Shown one piece after another: positions 43,050 through 53,510 of a DNA stretch of 64,000 nt. Origin of the DNA: Atriophallophorus winterbourni (Eukaryota; Platyhelminthes; Trematoda; Plagiorchiida; Microphallidae); the NCBI GenBank assembly GCA_013407085.1, contig JACCGJ010019568.1:21727-85726 (forward strand), read 5' to 3'. How positions within the stretch are numbered: position 1 is the first letter of the stretch; every line of letters starts with the position of its first letter. Below the pieces are notes generated by a model. The model did not search any database and was not told the DNA's origin. It saw only the letters and a program-made list of their open reading frames with translations. The position numbers and the translations under genes were made by a program.

Positions 43050-43255
43050 CTTTTAGCAATTACTTCGCTAATATTCGTTTACGGCGAAGTTTGAAGTTGC
43101 ACTTCGTTTTAAGCGAAGCGAAGTATACCGAATTTTTAGCGAAGTTTATTTTTGCCCTTCACCATGGCGATAGCGAAGCGAATATTCAACAATAGTCGCT
43201 TCGCTTCGCAACTTCGCTTCGCAACTTTGCTTCGCTTTAAATCCCAAAGCGAAGT
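43050..43255. repeat. hAT subterminal repeats, right
   Basis: Dense CTTCGC/GCGAAG arrays, including a run of TTCGCTTCGCAAC copies at 43196-43225, mirroring the left end. Confidence 0.8.
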
Positions 43256-43270
43256 ATTCGTTATTGTCTG
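43256..43270 (-). repeat. hAT terminal inverted repeat, right
   Basis: Reverse complement of 29115-29129, followed by the duplicated ATGTGGAG. Confidence 0.95.
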
Positions 43271-44190
43271 ATGTGGAGCCACTGTTTGTAATCGTGGTAT
43301 TGTATTTCACCTCTTAAAACTGTGCTAGTGTGTTCGGAAACACCAAAATTACCACGTTGCATTAGTCAGATTTATCCCAATTGATTAAATCACCTTTTCT
43401 CTCCCACCACGGAATATAAACATGTATACGATATTTAGACTGTGGACATGCATGCAGCAAATAAGAATTTAGAAGAACGTCTTCCATCTCTTTCCGGCTT
43501 TTAAGACTTATCCTCGGTGAACGCGGTTCGCCAAGATGAGGATAATTGGGGTGCCAACTTAGGCGGATTTTTGAATCAGGCGGTATCGAGCGCATACGCA
43601 TCATTGAACACAACTTGTACCATTGTTCAATGCCATGAGTTCGTCTACTTTAGAAAGGTCTCCGTAGTGACTCTCGCACGTTGGTGCCGATCACACGAAG
43701 GTTCTTCATTTCGTTTTTACTTCAATATTATTTTGGGGATAGCAGAATTCTGCTGTAGTCAGTAGGTTCTCCATAGACTTTTCGATCTGCCTAACGTCTG
43801 AGTCGCAGCTAGCGTTTGCATTACCTGGCTGTTTACCGTGTACAGCCTACCCCGTGCATAGCGGAGACTCCTGTTGCGGTGCTGAACGCAGAAAGTTTTA
43901 TGATAGAAAAGCAGTAAGCTTAACAATAACCAAAGGATGACAGGTATATGAAGTAAAATTACAAAATCTCTCAAAAATCAATAGGGAAGTAATGCTGGAT
44001 ATATGTTGGTTTTAATATTTAGTGAATTATTTTTGGCATTAATTATTGACTCGAGAACAGTTATCCAAATATTCAATCCAATCTTCTAGGTTGGCTGACT
44101 GTGATAGATTGGTCTCGGCACCCTTTGACAGATTTGTTCGCCGGACACTGCATACATAACATATACCAGGAAGTTCAGCATTATAATTAA
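43271..44190 (-). pseudogene. Older CR1 ORF1 (LINE-X), right of hAT
   Basis: Minus strand: zinc-finger remnant ELPGICYVCSV near 44160, then VIGTNVRESH near 43690, then SKIRLSWHPNYPHLGEP and RKEMEDVLLNSYLLHAC with IHVYIPWWERKG (43610-43362), then QWLHIANS at the hAT junction. The 43760-44020 stretch is not recognised. Continues at 28901-29114. Confidence 0.75.
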
Positions 44191-44196
44191 AGAAAA

Positions 44197-45832
44197 TTGC
44201 CACTTGAATCAAAACTTTATCGCATTAGTGTGTATCTTAGTGGAACACATATAACACATGACAACTTTCGACTTCACACTTACTCGCTTCGGCGGTACAA
44301 ACACAAACAAAACAAAACCACCTGCCGGATGGTGTACAATAAAGCTTGCCGTATCTTAAGTCTTCTCAAAAGAATATTCCGGATTTTTACGCCCGAAACC
44401 CTACTCCGAGTAATTAACACGTATATACGTCCTGTTATGGAATATTCCATCCAAGCCTGGGCACCATGGCTGAGGAAGGATATCGAACTACTCGACAGGA
44501 TTTATCATCAAGATTCAAGATTCAAGATTCAAGATTTATGGTTAAAAAAGCAAATTGCTGTACAATACCATAGGATATACGTATAAAAAATTATAAAAAA
44601 ATCGTTACTTGTATGATCATATCCATGTTCTTCATAGTTGGAGCAAAAATAATCCTCAATGGCAACACAGACTGAGGGAAAAGAATCTTTGGATGGACGG
44701 TAGTTCCGTGCGTTAAAAAAATATAGACATCAATAGGTAGGGGCCAACGCAGTAGTTCTCAACATAAGGTTTCGTAACCTTTGTTTAAAGATGTGCTCGT
44801 TCGCCGAGGTAACGATATCTATCGGCAAGCTATTCCACAAGAAGCATACACGAACAGCGAAGAAGTGACGACGACAGTTCAATCGTGAGTGTGGGATTTG
44901 AAGGGTCAAAGGGTGGCTGCGTGTGGGGACAACCGAACCAAACTTGAAGAGGTGTTTGAGAGGGTGGGATTTCGCATAGATGATTCGATATGTCAGAGTG
45001 AGGTCGTGTAGGATACGCCTGCGCTCGAGGGTGCACAGTCCAAGTCTGGTCAGTCGCTGCTCAAAGAGGTAAATTATTCAATCCGGTAACACATTTTGGT
45101 TGCCTTGTGATAAATTCGTTCGAGGAGCGAGATGTTTTTTCCATCCATGGCGTCCAAGCTTGTACAGCGTAGTCAACGACAGGATGTATGTAAGTGTTTA
45201 GTAATTTCGCGAGTGAGTGTGGTGCTAAACGTCCGAAAATGCGTTTCAGTAAACCTAGCAAGCTGCACGCACGCTTGTAGACGGCGTCGCACTGTAGGCT
45301 GTTCTTCAAAGTGCCAGACACCAAGATTCCGAGATCGTGCTACAAAGTTGGTCTCCCGGTACAGAAATTTGCCTTTCACAGAGCGAATGTTAAAACTGAA
45401 CCTACAAGATTTTACCCAACGGCGGATACGTAGTGACCTTATGTTGACATTCAAAATCCTGCATTCTGTAAACCACCCCCTTAAACATTTGCTAAAGAAC
45501 AATGACCTTACTCGAACACGAACACATTCAAAGGCTTTAAGCATTCCGCATTCTCGATTGGATATACGTCGTAATTTTTTCTCCGTAAGAATTTGTTTCA
45601 CTTGGAACTATTTGCCTGAAGAAATCACACGATCAGAATCTGTTGAGGGTTTCGCTTCCAAACTCGATGAGTTTATGACGAACCATGCGGTATGCGAATG
45701 TCCCTATTGATTTTTGAGATATTTTATATTTTTTATATATTTTTTATACGTTCCATATACCTTGTCATCCTACGGTTATTTTTAGCTTAATGCTTTTTCT
45801 ACCATACAATTTTCTGAGTTCTGAGTTCTGAG
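44197..45832 (+). pseudogene. CR1 LINE 3' end, split by a reverse CR1
   Basis: Left part: KACRILSLLKRIFRIF, then YIRPVMEYSIQAWAPWLRKD and LLDRIYH at 44510. Right part from 45336: RATKLVSRYRNLPFTERMLK, FTQRRIRSDLMLTFKIL and FFSVRICFTWNYLPEE, stop at 45708-45710. The sequence resumes exactly where it broke (IYH then RATKL). It ends at about 45832 in three TTCTGAG repeats. The RT core is absent (5' truncated). Confidence 0.85.
44513..45335 (-). pseudogene. CR1 LINE 3' end inserted in a CR1
   Basis: Minus strand from 45324: AVYKRACSLLGLLKRIFGRL, NTYIHPVVDYAVQAWTPWME, then the C-terminal domain in other frames (RRILHDLTLTYRI, FFAVRVCFLWNSLPIDI). 3' end (CTTGAAT)n at 44513-44535. Flanked by ATC on both sides. 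Confidence 0.8.
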
Positions 45833-45839
45833 TACCCGC

Positions 45840-46274
45840 TTTTTGCTAATTTTGCACAAATCACGGGTAGTTTTCTTGAGTTCTGACATTAGATGAAATT
45901 GAAGTCAAGGTCGTCTGCTCATTGAACATGGGCTTAGATTAGATTAATTAACAGTTGGGAGCTATCGATTGGAATATGTTTTGGACCGATCATGTATTCA
46001 TAATGCGAATAAATTTGAGTGCAATCGGTTAGAGCAATTTTGGGTAAAGTTTCACTTCTAAAACAGAACCTTCGTCAGACCAAAAGTGACAGACAGGACA
46101 TGGAACATGATTAAGTAGTAGTCAAACCCCACCACCACTGAGCTGACCGTACCGCTAAACAGCCTATAGTACGCCTACAGTGTGTCACGTCTCGTGGGAA
46201 TGACCAGGATCAGTGGTCTATTTTTCTACTAGCGTGTATCCAAATCAATCCAGTACAAGTGAACACGGTCAAGA
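45840..46274 (-). repeat. PLE-A 5' end and pseudo-LTR, degraded
   Basis: From about 45960 it matches the PLE-A ORF start region (minus strand), then the pseudo-LTR, and stops at 46274 where a CR1 tail begins. A weakened hammerhead-like core lies at 46049-46079 (one stem II pair lost). 45840-45960 is unassigned. Confidence 0.7.
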
Positions 46275-47222
46275 TCAATTCAATTCAATTTAATGGTCTA
46301 AAAAGCACATAGCTTTACAAAAACCTCAGAATAATATGCGAATTACAAATAACATAGGTAGTAAAACGGGGTTTGTTTGCCTACTGATTAGTTCAGGAGA
46401 AATTGTTTTCAACCGGTTTGATAGGGTAAATATGTATAGTTTACTTGGATGCATTGGTTCAAAGCTTTATGATGCAGAATATATTGTTTCAATGTTTGGA
46501 TTGGTCGACATGAAGTTGTCCAAGTTAGATTTGAATATATCCAAGTTGGGTGAATGTGCAACGTTACGGGGTAGGGAGTTCCAAGTAAAACATACACGTA
46601 CAGAATAAAAATACCTTCGACAGTTCAGCCTCGAGTCGGGAATAAGTACTGTATAGTTATGACTCCGGCTTGTTCGTGGTAATAGTCGTGTGAATAGTTG
46701 ATTCAGGGGATGGTTGTGTGTATGCAGTATATTGAACAAAAGAATCAAGTCGCCTCTAAGACGGCGGTAGCGAGAGTCGAAGATATTGAGGCTTGTAATC
46801 CGATCTTCGTATTGTTTATGTTTTAAACCACGTACGAGCTTGGTGGTCCGATGATATATTCTCTGCAAGAGGCTGATGTCCTTCTGTAGGCAGGGTGACC
46901 AAGCCTGAACCGCATACTCCATGGTTGGCCTATTAATTATTCGATGAACAGTTTGCTTCGTGAAACTCCCGAACACGCGTTTAAGAAGAAGCAGTACTCG
47001 CGACGTCTTTTCATAGACAGCTGTGGCGTTATGCGACGGTTTCAACGTGCTGCTCACCCACACACCCAAGTCCTTCTCCTTGTCAGTGGTTTCAAGAATA
47101 TGGGAACCAAGGGTGTAAGAGAACTCAAAATGTCTTCCAACAGTCAATACCTTGCATTTGCTGAAGTTGAAAGGTAGTTCATTTCTAACTGACCAGTTCT
47201 GTAAGGCATCAAGGTCCAGCGG
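46275..47222 (-). pseudogene. CR1 LINE ORF2 C-terminus inserted in PLE-A
   Basis: About 250 codons without a stop: CKVLTVGRHFEFSYTLGSHI, EKDLGVWVSSTLKPSHN, then RPTMEYAVQAWSPCLQKDIS and RRLRGDLILLFNILHTHNHP, ending FMSTNPNIETIYSAS near 46467. The 3' tail at 46275-46292 is (AATTG)n. PLE-A pseudo-LTR resumes at about 47223 with about 15 bp of target lost. Confidence 0.85.
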
Positions 47223-47480
47223 CCCACATGCGTAAAAGTACGTAACTAACGGGGCAAAACCGATTGGAATATGTTTGGGACCGATCGTGTATTCATAATA
47301 CAAAGAAATTAGAGTGGAATCGGTTAGAGTAGTTTTTGGGTAACGTTTCACTTCTGACACAGAAGCTTCGTCAGACCAAGGGTGATAGTCAGGACAGGGA
47401 ACATGATTAAGTAGCGGTCAACCCACCACCACTTATTTGACCGTACCGCTAAACAGCCTATAGTACGCTTACCGTGTGTC
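47223..47480 (-). repeat. PLE-A unit 1: pseudo-LTR and ORF start
   Basis: Holds the ORF start (MNTRSVPNIFQS on the minus strand, ATG near 47299), cut after 12 codons, and the full hammerhead-like region upstream. Confidence 0.75.
47345..47374 (-). ncRNA. Hammerhead-like core, PLE-A unit 1
   Basis: CUGACGA, hairpin GCUUC/GAAGU with 7-base loop, GAAAC. Same as 16981-17010. Confidence 0.6.
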
Positions 47481-49830
47481 GCAATTTCGACCGCCTCCGC
47501 ATGTAGGCGTTTGCTATACGGTTTAATACCACGTCCCAATATTTCCACGTTGTCTAGATCGACGTTGTATCCCGTATCTAAGACGTGCTCATCCGAGGCG
47601 GAATCACAAATAAGGGATTGATATTCCTTCGCATCCCGGGGCTGTCTCCGAACACGCATTCGGTGTTCTTCGATTTTAGTGTGAATTTCCCTGGAATCCT
47701 GCCCTATGTAAACACCCGAACAGTCCTTCCAGTTGATTCTGTAGATGCTGTTCGTAACGCTAGAAAAGGTGTCTTATCCTTGAGGTGCATCAAAACCGAA
47801 CGGATAGTTTTCTCTTTCTTATAAGTTACGCGTAGCGCTGGTTCAAGATTCTACGTATCGCTTCAGATGTGCATTTTTACGTAAGGTATACAAACTGTAT
47901 CTCGCCAATTTTTCTACGATTTTTCTGACGGGTATTTTACCTTATTCATTTGCGTTTTACAAAACTTTTTGGATAACCGTGGTCAATGAGCCTTTGGCTC
48001 GCTTCACGGTGCGCCTGTTTACGGTCTCTTTCGTCGCTGCACAGGTGTTCAATCTTATGGAAAATGGAACAAGATATGGAGCCAAAGACTTGTCTTGGAT
48101 GAGCGGAAGAATATCGTAGTACAGCATCTGTATCGATAGGTTTCCGGTAGACAGAAGTTTTTATTTTCCCGTCTACTTTTTGTGCTAAACTGTCCAAAAA
48201 TGGATAATTGCCTGAGCAAGACTCAACTTCCTTTGTGACCGTAATACGTGGGTCTATTTCATTTAAATAGTTGAAGAATGCCTCTAACTGATCTCGCTTG
48301 ATGATAACAAATGTGTCATCAACATAGCGCCACCATAATTTTGGCTTAAGCCCTTCATTGTTAAGGGCTTTGTTCTCGAAATGCTCCATATACATGTTCG
48401 CAAGTACTGGCGATATCGGTGAACCCATCGCCAACCCTTCTTTTTGTCTATATAATTGCTCATTAAATACGAAGTGGTTCATGCTTAGGCAGATCGATAC
48501 GCCGTTAATAATTTGCTAAACGCTGAAGTTTGTGCGATCCGACAAACTGGCATCAGATTCCAAGGCCTGTCTAGCTAGTTGTAACGCACTTGTTGTATCG
48601 ACGTTGGTGAACAAAGCGCTAACATCAAAGCTAACCATTATTTCATCGTCATCAACTGTTACTGACTTTAAGCGTGCTGCAAAGTCATATGCGTTCTTGA
48701 TGAACGAGGCTGTATTGCCGACAAATAAGCCAAATGCCTAGCTAACTCGTGTGCAGGTGATCCGATACCATCGACGATAGGTCTTACAGGAATGCCACCT
48801 TTATGTATTTTAGGCAGGCCGTAGAACCTAGGAGTTAGAGTCGATTTGGGATACAGGTTATACCACTAGCCCTTTCCCAAACTCTCCTTAACGCCACGCA
48901 AATAACTAGAGACTACCACTTTGCAGTTATTCATTACTCTTTTCATTTTTCCATTATCTATCCGTTCATAAGGGCCTTCGGATAAGTGTACCCCAACCTT
49001 GTCGACATAATCTCTTTTGTTCAAAATTACCGTTAATTTCCCTTTATCAGCCTTAGTAATAACTATATTCGCATCTTGCTTCAGCGTAAGAAGTGCTTGT
49101 CTTTCATGTGAATCAAGGTTTGCATCGCCTTGTTCCTGGTTTTTAATGACACCAACGATACAGTTTCTTATCGAGTCTGCCTGTTCATTAGGAAGTGCAT
49201 TTAATGACCCCTCAATACATGGGATAATATCCTCAGCCTTCATAAAGCTCTTACTTATGCAGAAATTCAAGCCCTTCTCCAACAACCTTTGCTCAGCTGC
49301 GAACGTTGCCGATTAGATAAATTCAAAACACTAGAATACTGGTTGCTAGATAATGTCTTATTGGATTTATTAGATGAATGTTTCTTATATAACTCTAATA
49401 ACTTGTTGAACTTACGGTTTTGTCTTTCTCCTATTCGCTCCGTTTGTGTGGCCAAAACCTCCGCGTGCTTTCCACAAATTCTGCAGAAATCCGCTTCGGA
49501 TAATTCGACTCGCAGTTTCGACATCATTCTTGAGGCTTTCGATCGAGCGGCCAATAGGGTTTCATTGACCCGGTGGATCCTTTGTTTCAAAAACACTTTG
49601 GATGCGCTCGCGGCCGCCTTTGTCGATTTGCGTGAATTATCCGGAGGTTTTACCACCAGATCCCTTGGTACTACGCCGCGCTTCTTGCAACGAAGGTTGA
49701 AGATGCGGTGGTTCACCCATCTGGCTTCATATTCCGCTGTTCTCACCAACTCACTGGCCAATTTTCGAACACGGGGCTCGTAGGAGTCAGCAATCGATTG
49801 GAATATGTTTGGGACCGATCGTGTATTCAT
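47481..49830 (-). pseudogene. PLE-A unit 2: N-terminus, RT, GIY-YIG
   Basis: Minus strand from the ATG at 49830. N-terminal domain has a C-x2-C motif (FCRICGKHAEVLA), then early RT (VITKADKGKLTVILNKRDYV near 49050). The RT palm carries AMGSPISPVLANMYMEHFE and WWRYVDDTFVIIKRDQ (48482-48280). GIY-YIG follows (CSGVYIGQDSREIHTKIEEH near 47720). Frameshifts near 49270, 48860 and 47940 and a stop near 48520 disrupt it. The last 27 or so codons are replaced by pseudo-LTR at 47480, a joint shared with unit 3. Confidence 0.88.
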
Positions 49831-49878
49831 AATGCAAAGAAATTTGAGTGGAATCGGTTAGAATAGTTTTTGGGTAAC

Positions 49879-49909
49879 GTTTCACTTCTGACACAGAAGC
49901 TTCGTCAGA
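49879..49909 (-). ncRNA. Hammerhead-like core, PLE-A unit 2/3 junction
   Basis: Same core as unit 1, located between the unit 3 end and the unit 2 ATG. Confidence 0.6.
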
Positions 49910-50014
49910 CCAAGGGTGATAGTCAGGACAGGGAACATGATTAAGTAGCGGTCAACCCACCACCACTTATTTGACCGTACCGCTAAACAGCCTATAGTAC
50001 GCTTACCGTGTGTC

Positions 50015-52382
50015 GCAATTTCGACCGCCTCCGCATGTAGGCGTTCGCTATACGGTTCAATACCGCGTCTTAATATTTCCACATTGTCTAGATCGACGCT
50101 GTGGCCCGTATTTAAAACGTGCTCCGCCAAGGCGGAATCACGAATAAGGGATTGATATTCCCTCGCATCCCGGGGCTGCCTCCGTACACGCTTTCGGTGT
50201 TCTTCGATTCTAGTGTGAATTTCCCTGGAAGTCTGGCCTATGTAAACACCCGAACAGTCCTTACAGTTGATTCTGTAGATGCTGTTCGTAACGCTAGATA
50301 AAGGCGTCTTATCCTTGAGGTGCATCAGAACCGAACGGATAGTTAGCCTTTCTTATAAGTTACGCGTATGGCCGCCTGGTTCAAGATTCTACGTATCGCT
50401 TCAGATGTGCATTTTACGTAAGGTATACAAACTGTATCTCGCCAATTTTTCTCCGATTTTTCTGACGGGTATTTTACCTTCATCAATTGGCGTTTTACAA
50501 AACTTGTTGGATAACCGTGGTCAATGAGCCTTTGGCTCGCTTCACGGTGCGCCTGTTTACGGTCTCTTTCGTCGCTGCACAGGTGTTCTATCTTATGGAA
50601 AATGGAACAAGATATGGAGCTAAGGACTTGTCTTGGATGAGCGGAAGAGTATCGTAGTACAGCATCTGTATCGATAGGTTTCCGGTAGACAGAAGTTTTT
50701 ATTTTCCCGTCTACTTTTTGTGCTAAACTGCCCAAAAATGGATAATTGCCTGAGCAAGACTCAACTTCCTTTGTGACCGTAATACGTGGGTCTATTTCAT
50801 TTAAATAGTTGAAGAATGCCTCTAACTGATCTCGCTTGATGATAACAAATGTGTCATCAACATAGCGCCACCATAATTTTGGTTTAAGCCCTTCATGGTT
50901 AAGGGCTTTGTTCTCGAAATGCTCCATATACATGTTCGCAAGTACTGGAGATATCGGTGAACCCATTGCCAACCCTTCTTTTTGTCTATATAATTGCTCA
51001 TTAAATACGAAGTGGTTCATGCTCAGGCAGATCGATACACCGTTGATAATTTGCTGGACGCTCAAGTTTGTGCGATCTGACAAACTGGCATCAGATTCCA
51101 AGGCCTGTCTAGCTAGTTCTAACGCACTTGTTGTATCGACGTTGGTGAACAAAGCGCTAACATCAAAGCTAACCATTATTTCGTCGTCATCATTTGTTAC
51201 TGACTTTAAGCGTGCTGCAAAGTCATATGCGTTCGTGATGAACGAGGCTGTATTGCCGACTAAAGGTTTCAACAAATAAGCCAAATGTCTAGCTAACTCG
51301 TGTGCAGGTGATCCGATACCATCGACGATAGGTCTTACAGGAATGCCATCTTTATGTATTTAGGGCAGGCCGTAGAACCTAGGAGTAAGAGTAGACTTGG
51401 GATACAGGTTATACCACAAGCTTTTTCCCAAACTCTCCTTAACGCCACGCAAATACCTAGAGACTACCATTTTGCAGTTATTCATTACCTTTTTCATTTT
51501 TCCATTATCTATCCGTTCATAAGGGCCCTCGGATAAGTGTACCCCAACCTTGTCGACATAATCTTTTTTGTTCAAAATTACCGTTACTTTCCCTTTATCA
51601 GCCTTAGTAATGACTATATTCGCATCTTGTTTCAGCGTAAGAAGTGCTTGTCTTTCATGTGAATCAAGGTTTGCATCGCCTTGTTCCTGGTTTTTAATGA
51701 CGCCAACGATACAGTTTCTTATCGAGTCTGCCTGTTCATTCGGAAGTGCATTTAATGACCCCTCAATACATGGGATAATATCCTCAGCCTTCATCAAGCT
51801 CTTACTTATGCAGAAATTCAAGCCCTTCTCCAACAATCTTTGCTCAGCTTGCGAAAGTTGCCGATTAGATAAATTCAAAACACTAGAATACTGGTTGCTA
51901 GATAATGTTTTATTAGATTTATTACATGAATGTTTCTTATATAACTCTAATAACTTGTTGAACTTACGGTTTTGTCTTTCTCCTATTCGCTCCGTTTGTG
52001 TGGCCAAAACCTCCGCGTGCTTTCCACAAATTCTGCAGAAGTCCGCTTCGGCTAATTCGACTCGCAGTTTCGACATCATTCTTGAGGCTTTCGATCGAGC
52101 GGCCAATAGGGTTTCATTGACCCGGTGGATCCTTTGTTTCAAAAACACTTTGGATGCGCCCGCGGCCGCCTTTGTCGATTTGCGTGAATTATCCGGAGGT
52201 TTTACCACCAGATCCCTTGGTACTACGCCGCGCTTCTTGCAACGAAGGTTGAAGATGCGGTGGTTCACCCATCTGGCTTCATATTCCGCTGTTCTCACCA
52301 ACTCACTGGCCAATTTTCGAACACGGGGCTCGTAGGAGTCAGCAATCGATTGGAATATGTTTGGGACCGATCGTGTATTCAT
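50015..52382 (-). pseudogene. PLE-A unit 3: N-terminus, RT, GIY-YIG
   Basis: Same order as unit 2 at a distance of 2,534 bp. The N-terminal frame is open for 340 codons (52382-51360) to TPRFYGLP. RT is open for 313 codons (51284-50343) with LANMYMEHFE and YVDD intact. GIY-YIG is at 50325-50015 (CKDCSGVYIGQTSREIHTRI). Only two frame breaks (about 51355 and 50340). The GIY-YIG frame lacks its normal end and reads into the pseudo-LTR, stopping at 49882. Confidence 0.9.
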
Positions 52383-52385
52383 AAT

Positions 52386-52780
52386 GCAAAGGAATTTGTG
52401 TGCAATCGGTTAGAATAGTTTTTGGGTAACGTTTCACTTCTGACACAGAAGCTTCGTCAGACCAAGGGTGATAGTCAGGACAGGGAACATGATTAAGTAG
52501 CGGTCAACCCACCACCAATTATTTGACCTTACCGCTAAACAGCCTATAGTACGCTTACCGTGTGTCACGTCTCGTGGGAATGACCAGGACCAGTGGTCCA
52601 TTTTCCTCACCGTGTGTATCCAAATCAATCCGATACAAGTGAACACGGTCAAGGTCAGTTGACACAGCCGCCCACATACGTTAAAGTACATAACTAACGG
52701 GGTTAAGGTTAACCTATTTTTGAAGAAAAACAATAATTTAATTAACTAGTAGGTATAAGGTGAATAATAACTATTTACCG
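52386..52780 (-). repeat. PLE-A full pseudo-LTR with hammerhead-like core
   Basis: Core at 52431-52460. This copy keeps the complete stretch between the GIY-YIG stop and the next ATG, about 400 bp, so it shows what units 2 and 3 lost. Confidence 0.75.
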
Positions 52781-53284
52781 TCGCAGTAGTGCCGAGCGCC
52801 AGATTGTGGAGATTTCTACCCCATCCACCTTATTGACTGCCAGTGGACCTGCCTTCGCAATTTCGACCGCCTCCGCATGTAGGCGTTCGTTATACGGTTT
52901 AATACCGCGTCTTAATATTTCCACATTGTCTAGATCGACGCTGTGGCCCGTATCCAAAACGTGCTCCGCCAAGGCGGAATCACGAATAAGGGATTGATAT
53001 TCCCTCGCATCCCGGGGCTGTCTCCGGACACGCTTTCGGTGTTCTTCGATTCTAGTGTGAATTTCCCTGGAAGTCTGTCCTATGTAAACACCCGAACAGT
53101 CCTTACAGTTGATTCTGTAGATGCTGTTCGTGACGCTAGATAAAGGTGTCTTATCCTTGAGGTGCATCAGAACCGAACGGATAGTTTTCCCTTTCTTATA
53201 AGTCACGCGTATGGCCGCCTGGTTCAAGATTCTACGTATCGCTTCAGATGTGCATTTTACATAAGGTATACAAACTGTATCTCG
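52781..53284 (-). pseudogene. PLE-A unit 4 GIY-YIG, left of the PLE-A2 insertion
   Basis: 150 open codons: NQAAIRVTYKKGKTIRSVLM, CKDCSGVYIGQTSREIHTRI, ALAEHVLDTGHSVDLDNVEI, and the normal end VDGVEISTIWRSALLRR. Intact as far as it goes. Cut at 53284 by PLE-A2. Confidence 0.88.
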
Positions 53285-53510
53285 ACTCTGAACACAGAAG
53301 CTTCGTCAGACCAAGGGTGTTGGTACGAACAGTGTTCAGGTATAAATGGCATTCTCTTGACCAATCCTGAGTTCACTAAGCTACACCGGGGAGATCAAGA
53401 TAATTGATCAAGATAATTGATCACACCTAATTGCTGTGTTCATCCCTAATTGTTTAATAATTGTTCAGGTCAGCGTATGCCGACACACTGCTTACGTACT
53501 CATGTGCGTA

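Larger units (their letters stand above)
29115..43270 (-). mobile_element. hAT DNA transposon enlarged by nested insertions
   Basis: 15 bp perfect terminal inverted repeats CAGACAATAACGAAT (29115-29129 and, reversed, 43256-43270) are bounded by a perfect 8 bp duplication ATGTGGAG (29107-29114 and 43271-43278) that fits the hAT target pattern nTnnnnAn. Subterminal GCGAAG-type repeats crowd both ends. Internally, minus-strand remains of a hAT gene are at 41742-42600 (BED finger) and 29485-30075 (C-terminal dimerisation region). About 11.7 kb in the middle is a CR1 LINE plus a BEL/Pao element. The native hAT sequence is only about 2.5 kb and lacks the catalytic core. Confidence 0.92.

Noticed and set aside
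47585..53143. Plus-strand open frames of 60-255 codons across the PLE-A array
   Set aside because: Antisense to RT and GIY-YIG frames that have full motif support.
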